Of a stretch of DNA of 64,000 nucleotides, positions 33,964 through 42,472 are shown one piece after another. The position numbers were made by a program, and so were the translations under genes. The notes under the pieces were generated by a model. That model was not told the DNA's origin, ran no database searches, and worked only from the letters and a program-made list of their open reading frames with translations. The stretch is taken from NCBI RefSeq assembly GCF_015234355.1, contig NZ_JADGMV010000002.1, positions 1-64,000 of the forward strand, written 5' to 3'. How positions within the stretch are numbered: the stretch's first letter is position 1; the number at the start of each line of letters is the position of its first letter. The DNA is from Psychrobacter sp. NG25. Its GTDB lineage: Bacteria; Pseudomonadota; Gammaproteobacteria; Pseudomonadales; Moraxellaceae.

Positions 33964-35448
33964 TTAAGCCCTCAATAGCTCAACACTGACTTGAAAGTAA
34001 TAATCATCTTTAATAGTCACGCTGACATTACCTTTATGAGCTTGTGCAATCGTTTGGACGATTGATAACCCTAAGCCCGCTCCTGTGTGCTTGTTGTCTG
34101 TTTTATGATGACGATAAAAACGCTCAGATAATTTATCTGCCTCTAGCGGGGTCATTGGCTCATCTAAACGATTGGTCATCACGATTTTTAGAGAAGATTG
34201 CTTCAATGCAGGTGATGATACCTTTTGCAGAACATTCCTAGTTGTATGCGTCATCGTCGAATCTCCAGTCGAAAAGGCTTCAATAGTGATGCTACTATCA
34301 CTCGCTGCATAATAAGTGGCATTTGATATCAAATTGGCAAATAATCTCTGCAATAAACTCTCATCTCCCAATACGGCTTGGAAGTTACCTGTCTTTTGAA
34401 AGGTAATGTTACGCTCTTCCGCTACCAGCTCATAATAAGAGATAAGGTTGGTCATCATTGACTCGGTATCGATACGATTGAGCTGTGAATCAGACAGCCC
34501 TTTTTGGGTTTTTGCGAGTAGTAGCATGTTGTTGATTAGCGCAGATAGTTGCTCGAGGGTGTCATGTTGATGATGCAGTTGTTCGACATATTCATTACAG
34601 CTTCTATTTTTGCTGAGCATCACTTGAGTTTGGGTGCTAAGCGTGGCAAGCGGAGTACGCAGCTCATGCGCGATATTATCCGAAAAGCGAGACAGCGATT
34701 CAAAATTGCTTTCAAGGGTTGCCATCATGAGATTGTAAGATTCAGTCAGTGGTCGTAGCTCTCGAGGCATATCAGTAACGATGACCCTTTCATCCAAGCG
34801 CTCAGGATTAATGCCTTTCATTTTTTGGACGATGGTAGATAACGGTGCAAAACCCCAGTAGACACTCATGGCGGCCACTGATATCAGTAGCAGTGTGATT
34901 ATCCCTAAAATAATACTTAACTGACGATTGAAGTGTAATAGGTATTGCTGATGGACATCGATAGGTAAGGCAATCAGTGCCAATGTTTGGTTGTTTTGAA
35001 TAATAATGGCATGGTAGTTTTTACCGTTCATTGCCAATGAAAACTGTTGCTCATGGTAGGTGTCCCATAATGGCAATACTTGAAAGTCTTCGGGTAAAAA
35101 GGCTGAAAATCCGCTAGGGGCGCTCGATAGTAGTTTTCCATTTTTATCAAAAATAAGGGTTTTTATATCGTAATCAAGCCATGAAGTATGCAGGTGGTCC
35201 GCATCAGCAGGTGAAGATAATGTCAAAGCATTAGATAGAGTCGTTTGTTCATCAGTGCTATTGACACGTTTGCGCAGGTTGAAGGCGGCATGAGACAGCA
35301 TTTCAGTATCCATTTGATCGAAATGGTTACTGACAGAGCGCTGAACCCAGATATAGATGATGGCTTGAGAGATAACGACAAATATCGTTAGTAAGAAAAT
35401 AGTACGCCATAACAAAGGCAAGCGCCGATTGTGGATATTACTCTTCAT
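33964..35448 (-). CDS. sensor histidine kinase, CusS/heavy-metal type
   Basis: A 494-residue membrane kinase: N-terminal helix (about 15-35), periplasmic sensor (about 36-175), second helix near 180-205, HAMP, phosphoacceptor H-box SDNIAHELRTPLATL, N-box LISNATYYA, and the ATPase G-box HTGAGLGLSIV. The open frame reaches 35490, overlapping the regulator gene; ATG 35448, overlapping the regulator stop slightly, is the most economical start, and 35472 is an alternative. Pairing with a CusR-like regulator and nearby DUF411 and Met-rich proteins suggests it senses periplasmic copper or silver. Confidence 0.85.
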   Translation of the reverse strand: MKSNIHNRRLPLLWRTIFLLTIFVVISQAIIYIWVQRSVSNHFDQMDTEMLSHAAFNLRKRVNSTDEQTTLSNALTLSSPADADHLHTSWLDYDIKTLIFDKNGKLLSSAPSGFSAFLPEDFQVLPLWDTYHEQQFSLAMNGKNYHAIIIQNNQTLALIALPIDVHQQYLLHFNRQLSIILGIITLLLISVAAMSVYWGFAPLSTIVQKMKGINPERLDERVIVTDMPRELRPLTESYNLMMATLESNFESLSRFSDNIAHELRTPLATLSTQTQVMLSKNRSCNEYVEQLHHQHDTLEQLSALINNMLLLAKTQKGLSDSQLNRIDTESMMTNLISYYELVAEERNITFQKTGNFQAVLGDESLLQRLFANLISNATYYAASDSSITIEAFSTGDSTMTHTTRNVLQKVSSPALKQSSLKIVMTNRLDEPMTPLEADKLSERFYRHHKTDNKHTGAGLGLSIVQTIAQAHKGNVSVTIKDDYYFQVSVELLRA

Positions 35449-36157
35449 TGTGTGCGTACTCAGCGTTGTCATTGCTATCGTCGGGTACATCTAACTTATA
35501 ACCCATACCTCGTACGGTATGAATCAGTTTTATATCAAAGTCATCATCGATTTTTAGACGCAAACGACGAATGGCAACATCAATGACGTTGGTGTCACTA
35601 TCAAAGTTCATATCCCAGACTTGAGAGGCAATGACAGAGCGCGGTAATACCTCGCCATGGTGCTCTAAAAATAACTGCAGTAGAGAGAACTCTTTAGCAG
35701 TAAGTTTTATGGTGGTGTGACCTCTATTGACTGTGCGCTTGGAGAGATCCATCTTTAAGTCTGCGATTTGCATGATGCTGCTTTTATAATCTGCTTGATT
35801 AGCACGGCGTAGCAAACTCTTGATTCTTACAATCAATTCAGCAAAAGCAAAAGGCTTGGTCAGATAGTCATCACCACCAATCTCAATACCTTTGATTCTG
35901 TCGCTCAGATCATCTTTTGCTGTCAAAAATAGCACAGGCGTATAGTTTCCAGCCGCTCTATAATTGCGGATTAACTCAAAGCCGCTAATGTCTGGCAACA
36001 TGACATCCATGACTACCACGCTGAAATCATCCGTCATCAACGCATGATGACCATCTAAACCAGTCATATAGTGGTCTACAATAAAACCTGCTTCGGTTAA
36101 TCCTTTTTTAATATATTCACCGAGTTTTATTTCATCTTCAACCAGTAGTACTTTCAT
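35438..36157 (-). CDS. OmpR-family response regulator, CusR/CopR-like
   Basis: A 239-residue regulator. The receiver has acidic DE near residue 8-9, the phosphorylated Asp in VVVMDVMLP (about 51), Thr in LFLTAKD and Lys in YLTKPFAF. The C-terminal winged helix has the TAKEFSLLQLFLEHHGEVLPRS block and ends VRGMGYKL. The frame extends to 36193, but ATG 36157 (MKVLLVEDEIKL) is the canonical start with AGAGAAA upstream. It is divergent from the DUF411 gene, and a perfect CusR-type palindrome lies between them. Confidence 0.9.
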   Translation of the reverse strand: MKVLLVEDEIKLGEYIKKGLTEAGFIVDHYMTGLDGHHALMTDDFSVVVMDVMLPDISGFELIRNYRAAGNYTPVLFLTAKDDLSDRIKGIEIGGDDYLTKPFAFAELIVRIKSLLRRANQADYKSSIMQIADLKMDLSKRTVNRGHTTIKLTAKEFSLLQLFLEHHGEVLPRSVIASQVWDMNFDSDTNVIDVAIRRLRLKIDDDFDIKLIHTVRGMGYKLDVPDDSNDNAEYAHNEE

Positions 36158-36626
36158 ATTTTCTCTATTTAGTATGATGTGCGTATTTATCACAACTGAA
36201 GTGCATGGGCATGAATAGGGTAGATGCCATTAATGCTATCAGGTGTTTAGGATTCAAGTTATATTAGTTTTTGATACGTCAATTCTGTGTGGCAGTATAT
36301 GTTTGATAGAAATCATACAGCTGACATAATCATAGGGTTTCAACGTCATATTAAAGGAAACGGTCGCGCATTAGAATCCAAAGGCACCAACATGACAAAA
36401 TTGTCATGTTGGTGTCATCTATCAGTCAGAATCAACCGTGTATGCTCCATGCTGATTTAATGGACTGTAATACCAGTCCTATCACTTTTATTAGCATCGA
36501 ATCAAACCAATAGAACTCCCTGATGTGGTCATTCAAATCAATGGCGGCTTGATTGGTGCATATTGAAACACAAGCATATCTCAATATTAAATTAATCTTG
36601 GTACGAAACAAATTAGAGGCGGTCTT
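36158..36626. promoter_or_regulatory. divergent control region, metal response
   Basis: About 470 bases between the two-component genes and the DUF411 gene, without an ORF. The palindrome at 36385-36414 is the main recognisable element and sits roughly midway, suited to control both directions. Confidence 0.5.
36385..36414. promoter_or_regulatory. perfect 30-bp palindrome, CusR/CopR-type box
   Basis: CACCAACATGACAA (36385-36398), AA, then TTGTCATGTTGGTG (36401-36414). The core ATGACAA-N2-TTGTCAT is the known CusR operator pattern of E. coli. It lies 228 bases upstream of the regulator ATG and 213 bases upstream of the DUF411 ATG. Confidence 0.8.
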
Positions 36627-37262
36627 ATGAGACACGAGAGTAGTACTTATACATATAGGCATCGCAAGATATCGAGTCATATTTTATTAGTGGCGCTGAC
36701 ATCGTTACTCTTTGCTTGTAGCCAACCAAGTACGGATGCACAGAATATACAAAGTATATCAAACGATAAATCTGCCACTACTGACTCGCAAGCAGTACAG
36801 ACAAGCGCTGCTGAGATAGAGCCAGTCATGACTCCTGTAACCGACTCGTCTACATCACTTAAAAATGTTTCAGCCACTGTCTACAAAACGCCAGATTGCG
36901 GCTGTTGTGAGGACTGGATAGAACACATAGAAAGTCATGGTTTGGATGCAAGTGTTCAACACCCTGAAGACTTGTCTTTATTTAAAGATCGTTATGATGT
37001 TCCGCAGCAGATGCGTACTTGTCATACCGCTGTTACCGCAGATGGCTACGTCTTTGAAGGTCATGTGCCTGCAAAATATATGGCGCAGTTCTTAGCGAGC
37101 CCGCCCGCCCAAGCCATTGGTCTTGCTGTACCAGGTATGCCAGTGGGCAGTCCTGGTATGGAGCAACAAGATAAATTTATGCCGTACCAAGTAATGCAGA
37201 TGAATAAAGATGGCACAACAGAAGTATATGTTGATATTACGTCTGCTCAGCAGCAACTATAG
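36627..37262 (+). CDS. DUF411 metal-associated lipoprotein
   Basis: A 211-residue precursor with a lipobox-like LLFAC near residue 31, a Ser/Thr-rich linker (about 35-85) and a DUF411 domain: YKTPDCGCCEDWIEHIESHG, then MRTCHTAV, EGHVPA and the closing GLAVPGMPVGSPGME. DUF411 proteins are periplasmic metal-binding proteins found in copper and silver resistance loci; the CGCC and CH cysteines are the likely ligands. A GAGGCGG site precedes the ATG. Divergent from the CusR-like gene and probably its target. Confidence 0.85.
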   Translation: MRHESSTYTYRHRKISSHILLVALTSLLFACSQPSTDAQNIQSISNDKSATTDSQAVQTSAAEIEPVMTPVTDSSTSLKNVSATVYKTPDCGCCEDWIEHIESHGLDASVQHPEDLSLFKDRYDVPQQMRTCHTAVTADGYVFEGHVPAKYMAQFLASPPAQAIGLAVPGMPVGSPGMEQQDKFMPYQVMQMNKDGTTEVYVDITSAQQQL

Positions 37263-37405
37263 CCCTGTATGGTGTGATCATTATCAATTATTAATATCGA
37301 GCACCTTATACCTATTATTATTAACAAAACAACCTATTGAAAATGAAATGCTTTAACATCATTTTTGATATCAGTACTATAAATTTAGAACCATGGAGAA
37401 ATATA

Positions 37406-37579
37406 ATGATGAACGATACCGCTATGAATGGATCAATGATGAACGGAACCATGATGCAAGGTATGGGCATGGGTGGCATGATGATGTGTATGCTATTTGC
37501 ACTATTGCTATTTGCAGTACTCATATTAGCTGGCATCGCACTGATAAAACACTTGCGTAAGCCAGCAGCAATTGCATAA
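37406..37579 (+). CDS. small Met-rich membrane peptide
   Basis: 57 residues: a Met/Gly-rich first half (MNGSMMNGTMMQGMGMGG, about 14 Met in 30 residues), one membrane helix and a basic tail HLRKPAAIA. The frame opens at 37337, but GGAGAA six bases before ATG 37406 marks the start. Met clusters bind Cu(I)/Ag(I) in other periplasmic proteins; together with the upstream DUF411 gene this suggests a copper-handling role. Not assigned to a named family. Confidence 0.65.
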   Translation: MMNDTAMNGSMMNGTMMQGMGMGGMMMCMLFALLLFAVLILAGIALIKHLRKPAAIA

Positions 37580-37720
37580 TAAACGACCGTATCTGGCAGC
37601 AGGGGATAGAGATAATGTGTCTGTCCCAAGTTGCCAGAGATTGTTTTAAGCTGATGGTTCTCGACGGAGAGTTTGATTCAGTGTGATATACCATCAATAG
37701 AGATGAACAATCTAATAGGG

Positions 37721-37747
37721 CTGGCAATTTAATAAAATTGCCAGCCC
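37721..37747. terminator. bidirectional hairpin between convergent units
   Basis: GGGCTGGCAATTT and AAATTGCCAGCCC are perfect 13-base complements across a very short loop near 37719-37747. The stem is strong, but T-runs are absent. Confidence 0.55.
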
Positions 37748-37823
37748 TAATGGTATGGTGATGACGTCATTTAATGTATTTTCTAATGCTTTGCTATCAG
37801 ATGTTTATTAAAAGATTGCCAGT

Positions 37824-37931
37824 TATAGTCAATCCTCTATAAATTGGGTACGGTGTCAGTCTCGCTTAGCCTACTACTTGTAGTGCTTTCACTCGGCTTC
37901 CTTGTATCCAAATTATATTGAACTGACTATA
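37824..37931 (+). repeat. Correia-like palindromic element, complete (108 bp)
   Basis: Begins TATAGTCAATCCTCTATAAA and ends TTGAACTGACTATA, with an internal CACTCGGCTTCCTTG shared by all copies and a central ACTACTTGTAGT palindrome. It lies directly after the stop of the haloalkane dehalogenase gene. Confidence 0.8.
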
Positions 37932-37940
37932 GTAAAAAGG

Positions 37941-38852
37941 TTATTCAGGGTTGTCATTAATGAACGTAACCAAAAGCTCGCCCAATGTTTCGCCCTGATC
38001 TTCTTGAAGAAAATGCCCACCATTGGTAATAATCGTATGGTTTTGACCTTTGGTCCCCGGAATAAGCTTTTGCATTATCTTATCGCCACCGTTAGTGACC
38101 GGATCTGAATCGCTGAATAAGGTGATGAACGGCTTTGTCCATTTACTCAGTTCAACCCAAGCCGCACGGTTCTTGTCTGAGGCAGGATCATTCGGTGTCG
38201 TAGGTACGAGTACAGGGAACTGTCTGGCGCCTTCTTTATAAGACTCATCAGGAAACGGTGCATCATAAGCGTCGATTACCGCCTGTGATAGCTCTGTAGT
38301 AGTACCGCTCTTGATAGCACCGCCAACATTGAATAGTGGCGTTTCTTGTGAGAATTTTTGCCATTTGCGAAAGCCTTCCCCTGGATCATGATCGCCTGTA
38401 GGGAGCATGGTATTACCAGCGGCTACCCGAGTAAATTTATCTGGGTGTGCGGCTACAAGACGAAGTCCGATCAGACCACCCCAATCTTGACAAAACAGGG
38501 TAATGTCCTTCAAATCTAATTGATCAAGTACCGATTGCATCCAGTCGACGTGACGCTGGTAGGTATAGTCTTCACGAGACGCAGGTTTGTCTGAACGTCC
38601 AAAACCAGGAAGGTCTGGGGCAATCACACGATGACCAGCGGCAGTTAATATTGGGATGACTTTGCGATATAGATAAGACCATGAAGGCTCTCCGTGTAAC
38701 AATAATACTGGAGCGGCATCTTTTGGGCCTTCGTCGAGGTAATGCACACGTAGTTCACCCCCTTCGCTATCGTCGACCATTAAGTAGTTCGGCTCAAAGT
38801 CGTAATCAGATAGGTTCGCAAAACACGAATCAGGGGTTCTAAGTACTTTCAT
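37941..38852 (-). CDS. haloalkane dehalogenase, subfamily I (DhlA/DpcA-like)
   Basis: Alpha/beta-hydrolase that replaces a carbon-bound halogen with hydroxyl using water; soluble, 303 residues. Visible: oxyanion/halide region HGEPSW (53-58), nucleophile Asp123 with halide-binding Trp124 in CQDWGG, cap-domain Trp164 (RKWQKF), acid Asp in FSDSDPV near 248 and base His in NGGHFLQED near 280. This Asp/Trp/Trp layout defines subfamily HLD-I, whose cold-adapted member DpcA is known from Psychrobacter. AAGGATG precedes the ATG. The natural substrate is not deducible. Confidence 0.9.
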   Translation of the reverse strand: MKVLRTPDSCFANLSDYDFEPNYLMVDDSEGGELRVHYLDEGPKDAAPVLLLHGEPSWSYLYRKVIPILTAAGHRVIAPDLPGFGRSDKPASREDYTYQRHVDWMQSVLDQLDLKDITLFCQDWGGLIGLRLVAAHPDKFTRVAAGNTMLPTGDHDPGEGFRKWQKFSQETPLFNVGGAIKSGTTTELSQAVIDAYDAPFPDESYKEGARQFPVLVPTTPNDPASDKNRAAWVELSKWTKPFITLFSDSDPVTNGGDKIMQKLIPGTKGQNHTIITNGGHFLQEDQGETLGELLVTFINDNPE

Positions 38853-39172
38853 ATATCATCCTTGTTATCGTTTAGGTCCATTAAATGTGACTTCAGGGTG
38901 GGGCTTTTGGTACGTGATGTAATAATTATATTTTATCTACTTCGACACTTCGACACTTCGACAGGTAGTCATCTTAATCAGCAGAGGTATCTACTATAAT
39001 GAATGAGCAAGCTCGCCTTGTATATTTAAAAAATACTTCAAATAAAGACTATATCGCAGATACCTTTGTTCATGCAACACAGAGATTTCTGAAAAAGGTA
39101 TGAGCGATATGTTGTACGGATAATGAAACATTCAAATTCAGTTAATACATGAATTGCTATATATAGGCTTTG
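38853..39172. other. intergenic stretch with octamer repeats
   Basis: A 320-base gap upstream of the dehalogenase gene without an ORF. It contains three perfect copies of an 8-mer at 38939-38962. The dehalogenase promoter should lie here but was not resolved. Confidence 0.45.
38939..38962 (+). repeat. octanucleotide tandem repeat, three copies
   Basis: ACTTCGAC is repeated three times without error, about 90 bases upstream of the haloalkane dehalogenase start, so variation in number could affect promoter spacing. Confidence 0.8.
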
Positions 39173-39601
39173 TTATTTATGAACGAGCTTGGTGTAAGCT
39201 TTGCCTAATACCACGCCAAAGACGAGATGTAGCATTAAGGTTGCGATAGGTATCATAAAACCGCTTGGCATATCTAAGCCAAACATTGCTTTGCCCATTA
39301 TTGGCATCACGGCAACCATCATCACAAGCCAACCTACAAAACCTATCCCGATACCGAGCCCGACGAAGTTTCTATGTAAATTATTACCAGATGCTGATGC
39401 AATGCCAATACCGTAGCCGATAGACCCAATCATAAAGTGAGCCACCAAAGCGATGGCTTTACTACCACCCATCTTGGATGCGATCATCGCGATGATATCG
39501 AAATCAGGCATTAGTCCCATCATGCTTTTGAACATGAGTAGTAAAGACATGACGATAGTAGCGATAAAGCCTGCAATTATTCCTGCTATATATTTATTCA
39601 T
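39173..39601 (-). CDS. small integral membrane protein (DUF6789-like)
   Basis: A 142-residue protein with four hydrophobic helices: MNKYIAGIIAGFIATIVMSLLL, an ALVAHFMIGSIGYGIGIA helix, GLGIGIGFVGWLVMMV and a last LMLHLVFGVVLGKAY helix. The pattern agrees with DUF6789-type membrane proteins of unknown function. The frame starts at a TTG (39607), but ATG 39601 has AGGGATATTGGTC upstream. It lies 30 bases after the HAD hydrolase gene on the same strand, so the two are probably co-transcribed. Confidence 0.72.
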   Translation of the reverse strand: MNKYIAGIIAGFIATIVMSLLLMFKSMMGLMPDFDIIAMIASKMGGSKAIALVAHFMIGSIGYGIGIASASGNNLHRNFVGLGIGIGFVGWLVMMVAVMPIMGKAMFGLDMPSGFMIPIATLMLHLVFGVVLGKAYTKLVHK

Positions 39602-39631
39602 GACCAATATCCCTTTTTTATGGTTTTATAG

Positions 39632-40327
39632 TTATTCTTTCTTTTTTGAGATAATTTGCTCAACCAGTGTGATAAGATCTGACGCTATAAAGTTAGGAGT
39701 TGGGACATTAGGCGCGGGTAACATAGCGTTGTAAGGGCGTGTGAGAAAGGCCCCTTGGCAGCCAACTGCTTGTGCGCCAATCGTATCCCAAAGATGAGAA
39801 GCTACTAGGCACATATCAGACATCTCCACCGATAGCTCGTTTGCCACCATTTGATAGGTCTCAGGTGCAGGCTTGAATTTCTCTACCGTCTCAACACTAA
39901 AAGACTGCTCAAAAAATTCACTCAATCCTGCTTTTTCAAGTGGTGTAGGGGAGGTGATACTCGCTGAATTGGTCAATGTCACGAGTCTAAACCCTGCTGC
40001 ACGTAGTTTGGTCAATGCAGGCGCAGCGTCAGGATGAGCAGGCATATTACCCATGCGAGTTTTGAATTCTTGGATATCATCATCGGTGAGTGTGATTTGA
40101 TGGATATCAGCTGTCATCTGTAATGCGCCAACACCGAGCTCACCGAAAGATGTATAAAGACCGGATAAGGTCATGACTTGCGAATACAGCACCAACTGAG
40201 CGAACCATTCTCTTAATATATTTTCGTTGTCGAACAGATGAGAAAATAAAGGTGTGAGGGTGTCGATATCTAGTAATGTCTCATTAACATCAAATACGAT
40301 GATTGAGGGAGATAGGTTAGAGGGCAT
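39632..40327 (-). CDS. HAD hydrolase, 2-haloacid dehalogenase type II family
   Basis: A 231-residue HAD-superfamily enzyme: motif I FDVNETLLD (nucleophile Asp13), motif II VTLTNSA, Lys in EKFKPAP and motif IV LVASHLWDTIGA. True L-2-haloacid dehalogenases have an Arg in a WRxxQL block that stabilises the leaving halide and an Asn in SSNAWD; here the corresponding stretches read WFAQL and ASHLWD. So dehalogenase activity is doubtful, and a phosphatase or other HAD reaction is possible. Strong AAGGAG site. It is the first gene of a unit with the DUF6789-like protein and lies near haloalkane dehalogenase. Confidence 0.8.
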   Translation of the reverse strand: MPSNLSPSIIVFDVNETLLDIDTLTPLFSHLFDNENILREWFAQLVLYSQVMTLSGLYTSFGELGVGALQMTADIHQITLTDDDIQEFKTRMGNMPAHPDAAPALTKLRAAGFRLVTLTNSASITSPTPLEKAGLSEFFEQSFSVETVEKFKPAPETYQMVANELSVEMSDMCLVASHLWDTIGAQAVGCQGAFLTRPYNAMLPAPNVPTPNFIASDLITLVEQIISKKKE

Positions 40328-40550
40328 AAAAGCTCCTTTTAATATATAAGTATTTTAAATATATGTGCTTTGCAGTTATAAGTATTAGAGCAACAGCATC
40401 AGTAGCTATTACAGTAACTGGACTTAAGCAAGCATTCAAGTTAATTTGAGTAATCACTCAAATTTAATAATTAAGCTTAATCGAGATTTTTAAATAGCTC
40501 GCTTCGCTTAACTTGCTTATATTCTTTCGCTTAGAAGACTTGGTTATATA

Positions 40551-41981
40551 TCACTGAAGGGCATTGCGAAAGTTTTGGAATTCTTCAGATTGATCAAGCA
40601 GACTGCTGCCAAGCGAGCGCAAATCATCGACTTGCTCAGGTTGCAAGTGAAAAGTCGTTGGCATTGCATCGAACTTTGCACGTTCGTTTTTATCTTTCAC
40701 TTGATCAAAGGTTAATACTGAAAAATGCACCTCAACCTGAGGAGAGTCTGAGTCGCGCTGAGCATTCACATGCTCACCCCATTGCAAAAACTCTTTTTTA
40801 GCCGATGAGACAGTCTCGTTATTCAAAGTACCTAATGCGACCTCACTAGCAGCGGAAATGGTATCAAGAAAACTAGGATCTTTACTCTCTATTGACCACT
40901 CATGCTCTGAGTAGGTTTGTGCATTGGCAATGACGATTAGCACTTGTTTGACCTGACGCAATTTGTCAGGGCTAAATGCACCAGCCATATTCGGGACGTC
41001 GCCATATTGAGTCACAGGACTCATCATCGAGCCACGAACGCCTAGATTATCGGTGACACCGCCATCTACCAACCGAAGGACAGGCATGCGATCTGGCTGT
41101 GAATATCGGTCTAATGCACGGGCGATTGCATAACTGCGCGGTAGATGATCGTCTTGATTTAAAGCCTTATCCACCCAAGGTTGCTCTCGCTGTGCGCAGT
41201 CAGAAAAGTTACGTAGGGCTATGGGAGCAAAGATGCCAGGCACAGACGAAGAAGCCATCACTGCATTGGCCACGGGATAGCTCGATAAATCTGAACATAA
41301 AAAATCAAATTGCTGCTGAGTGAAGGAGAACGTCATGGCGTTATTTAGGTCACTGGCATTGAGGATGACATAAGGCAGTTTACCCCGACCCATATCCGCA
41401 AAGGTCTTTTGCTGAAACAGACCGCTGTCTAAGTTATCCGCTACCAGATCACCTCGATTGTATTCAGAACTGCTCATAGCGATTAGGCTTTTTGGGCGTA
41501 ATGCAAGCTTGATCAGCCGAGACTGCCAGTCCTCATATAGAAACTCTGGCGCAAACCGCTTAAAGATATCATCACCAAACAAGCCGTAATAAGCAGCGGT
41601 GTAACTACCGCCTGATACTGAGGAGATGACATCTACCTCATCTAGCAGTCGACGCTCGACGCCATTGATAGTCACGGGTGTATCACGCAGTTTTTCGAGC
41701 ACGCCGTAGCTAAGCGCCGCTGCCCGTGTGCCACCACCAGAAAAGGCGAGAACCACAAAGACATCATCTGAGTTTTGAGGTAAATTATTATCAAAGTCGT
41801 AACGAGTGGTGGTTTTATCCGCTATGGGTTCGTTCCAGACTCGTTGCGTACAACCTGTCAATAGGCTAGATATAAGGATAAGCATTAAGAGGAAAAGGTT
41901 GAAGCGTAATCGAGGCGCAGCTATGTAGTGTGATAGCCTTTGAAGTAGGCGTTCGTAGTAAGTAGATAGATATATACGCAT
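40551..41981 (-). CDS. patatin-like phospholipase lipoprotein
   Basis: Predicted envelope-anchored acyl hydrolase, 476 residues. A leader with a lipobox (LLTGC, Cys near 44) precedes the patatin domain: oxyanion loop VLAFSGGGTRAAALSYG, nucleophile Ser in SSVSGGSY (a G-x-S-x-G variant) and catalytic Asp in VDGGVTDNLG. The frame runs up to 42050, but that extension translates a repeat element. ATG 41981 has TGAGG nine bases upstream and gives a normal lipoprotein signal. The Correia-like element ends 20 bases before this start and may supply promoter sequence. Confidence 0.85.
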   Translation of the reverse strand: MRIYLSTYYERLLQRLSHYIAAPRLRFNLFLLMLILISSLLTGCTQRVWNEPIADKTTTRYDFDNNLPQNSDDVFVVLAFSGGGTRAAALSYGVLEKLRDTPVTINGVERRLLDEVDVISSVSGGSYTAAYYGLFGDDIFKRFAPEFLYEDWQSRLIKLALRPKSLIAMSSSEYNRGDLVADNLDSGLFQQKTFADMGRGKLPYVILNASDLNNAMTFSFTQQQFDFLCSDLSSYPVANAVMASSSVPGIFAPIALRNFSDCAQREQPWVDKALNQDDHLPRSYAIARALDRYSQPDRMPVLRLVDGGVTDNLGVRGSMMSPVTQYGDVPNMAGAFSPDKLRQVKQVLIVIANAQTYSEHEWSIESKDPSFLDTISAASEVALGTLNNETVSSAKKEFLQWGEHVNAQRDSDSPQVEVHFSVLTFDQVKDKNERAKFDAMPTTFHLQPEQVDDLRSLGSSLLDQSEEFQNFRNALQ

Positions 41982-42001
41982 GCAAACTACCTCAAAATAT
42001 A

Positions 42002-42108
42002 TATAGTCAAATCCACATAAATTCGCTACATCGTCACCCTCGCTAACCATATTAATGTATAGCTTGCACTCGGTTTTCTTGTATCGAAATTAATTGAACT
42101 CAACTATA
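42002..42108 (+). repeat. Correia-like palindromic element, complete (107 bp)
   Basis: TATAGTCAAATCCACATAAA to TTGAACTCAACTATA with internal CACTCGGTTTTCTTG. It is the more diverged full copy and lies 20 bases upstream of the patatin gene start, overlapping the untranslated upstream part of that reading frame. Confidence 0.75.
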
Positions 42109-42472
42109 GGTCAGGCCTCTTGTCTCTCAGTTATTTCAAAGCGGCTATCCGTGACACTTTTTATGAATTTCTAGAGAGAGCTTGACGCTTATTATATTGA
42201 CCTTTCTTATAATAGATAGCTGATGCGTTCGGTTCGCAGTTGATAAGTACGATTGCTGAATATAAACAATAACGGTATAGCAATGGCCAGTCAAGATTAA
42301 ATTGAGTGCCCATTCAATTTTGATAGCGGCGTGTTTAAGATCAATATCTCTAGAAGACTGGTATTTTCGTTTTAATATAGAAATGGTCTGCTCTAAAGAG
42401 CGCTAAACAATCATGCGGCAGCCTAACGTCTGATGATTGAGAATGACCATATATTAGCCGTCGTCAGCATAC
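42109..42472. other. gene-free stretch upstream of patatin gene
   Basis: About 360 bases between the repeat and the end of the cytochrome gene. No ORF or RNA gene was recognised. Some segments on the minus strand look like decayed coding DNA, but I could not match them to a family. Confidence 0.4.

Larger units (their letters stand above)
37580..37940. other. intergenic stretch with Correia-like element
   Basis: A 361-base gap between convergent units. It holds a near-palindrome around 37720-37748 (GGCTGGCAATTTAATAAAATTGCCAGCCC), which could end transcription from the metal genes, and the repeat element at 37824-37931. No ORF supported. Confidence 0.55.

Noticed and set aside
42109-42472. 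Transposase remnant on the minus strand
   Set aside because: Short coding-like runs are visible, but none could be aligned to a known transposase.
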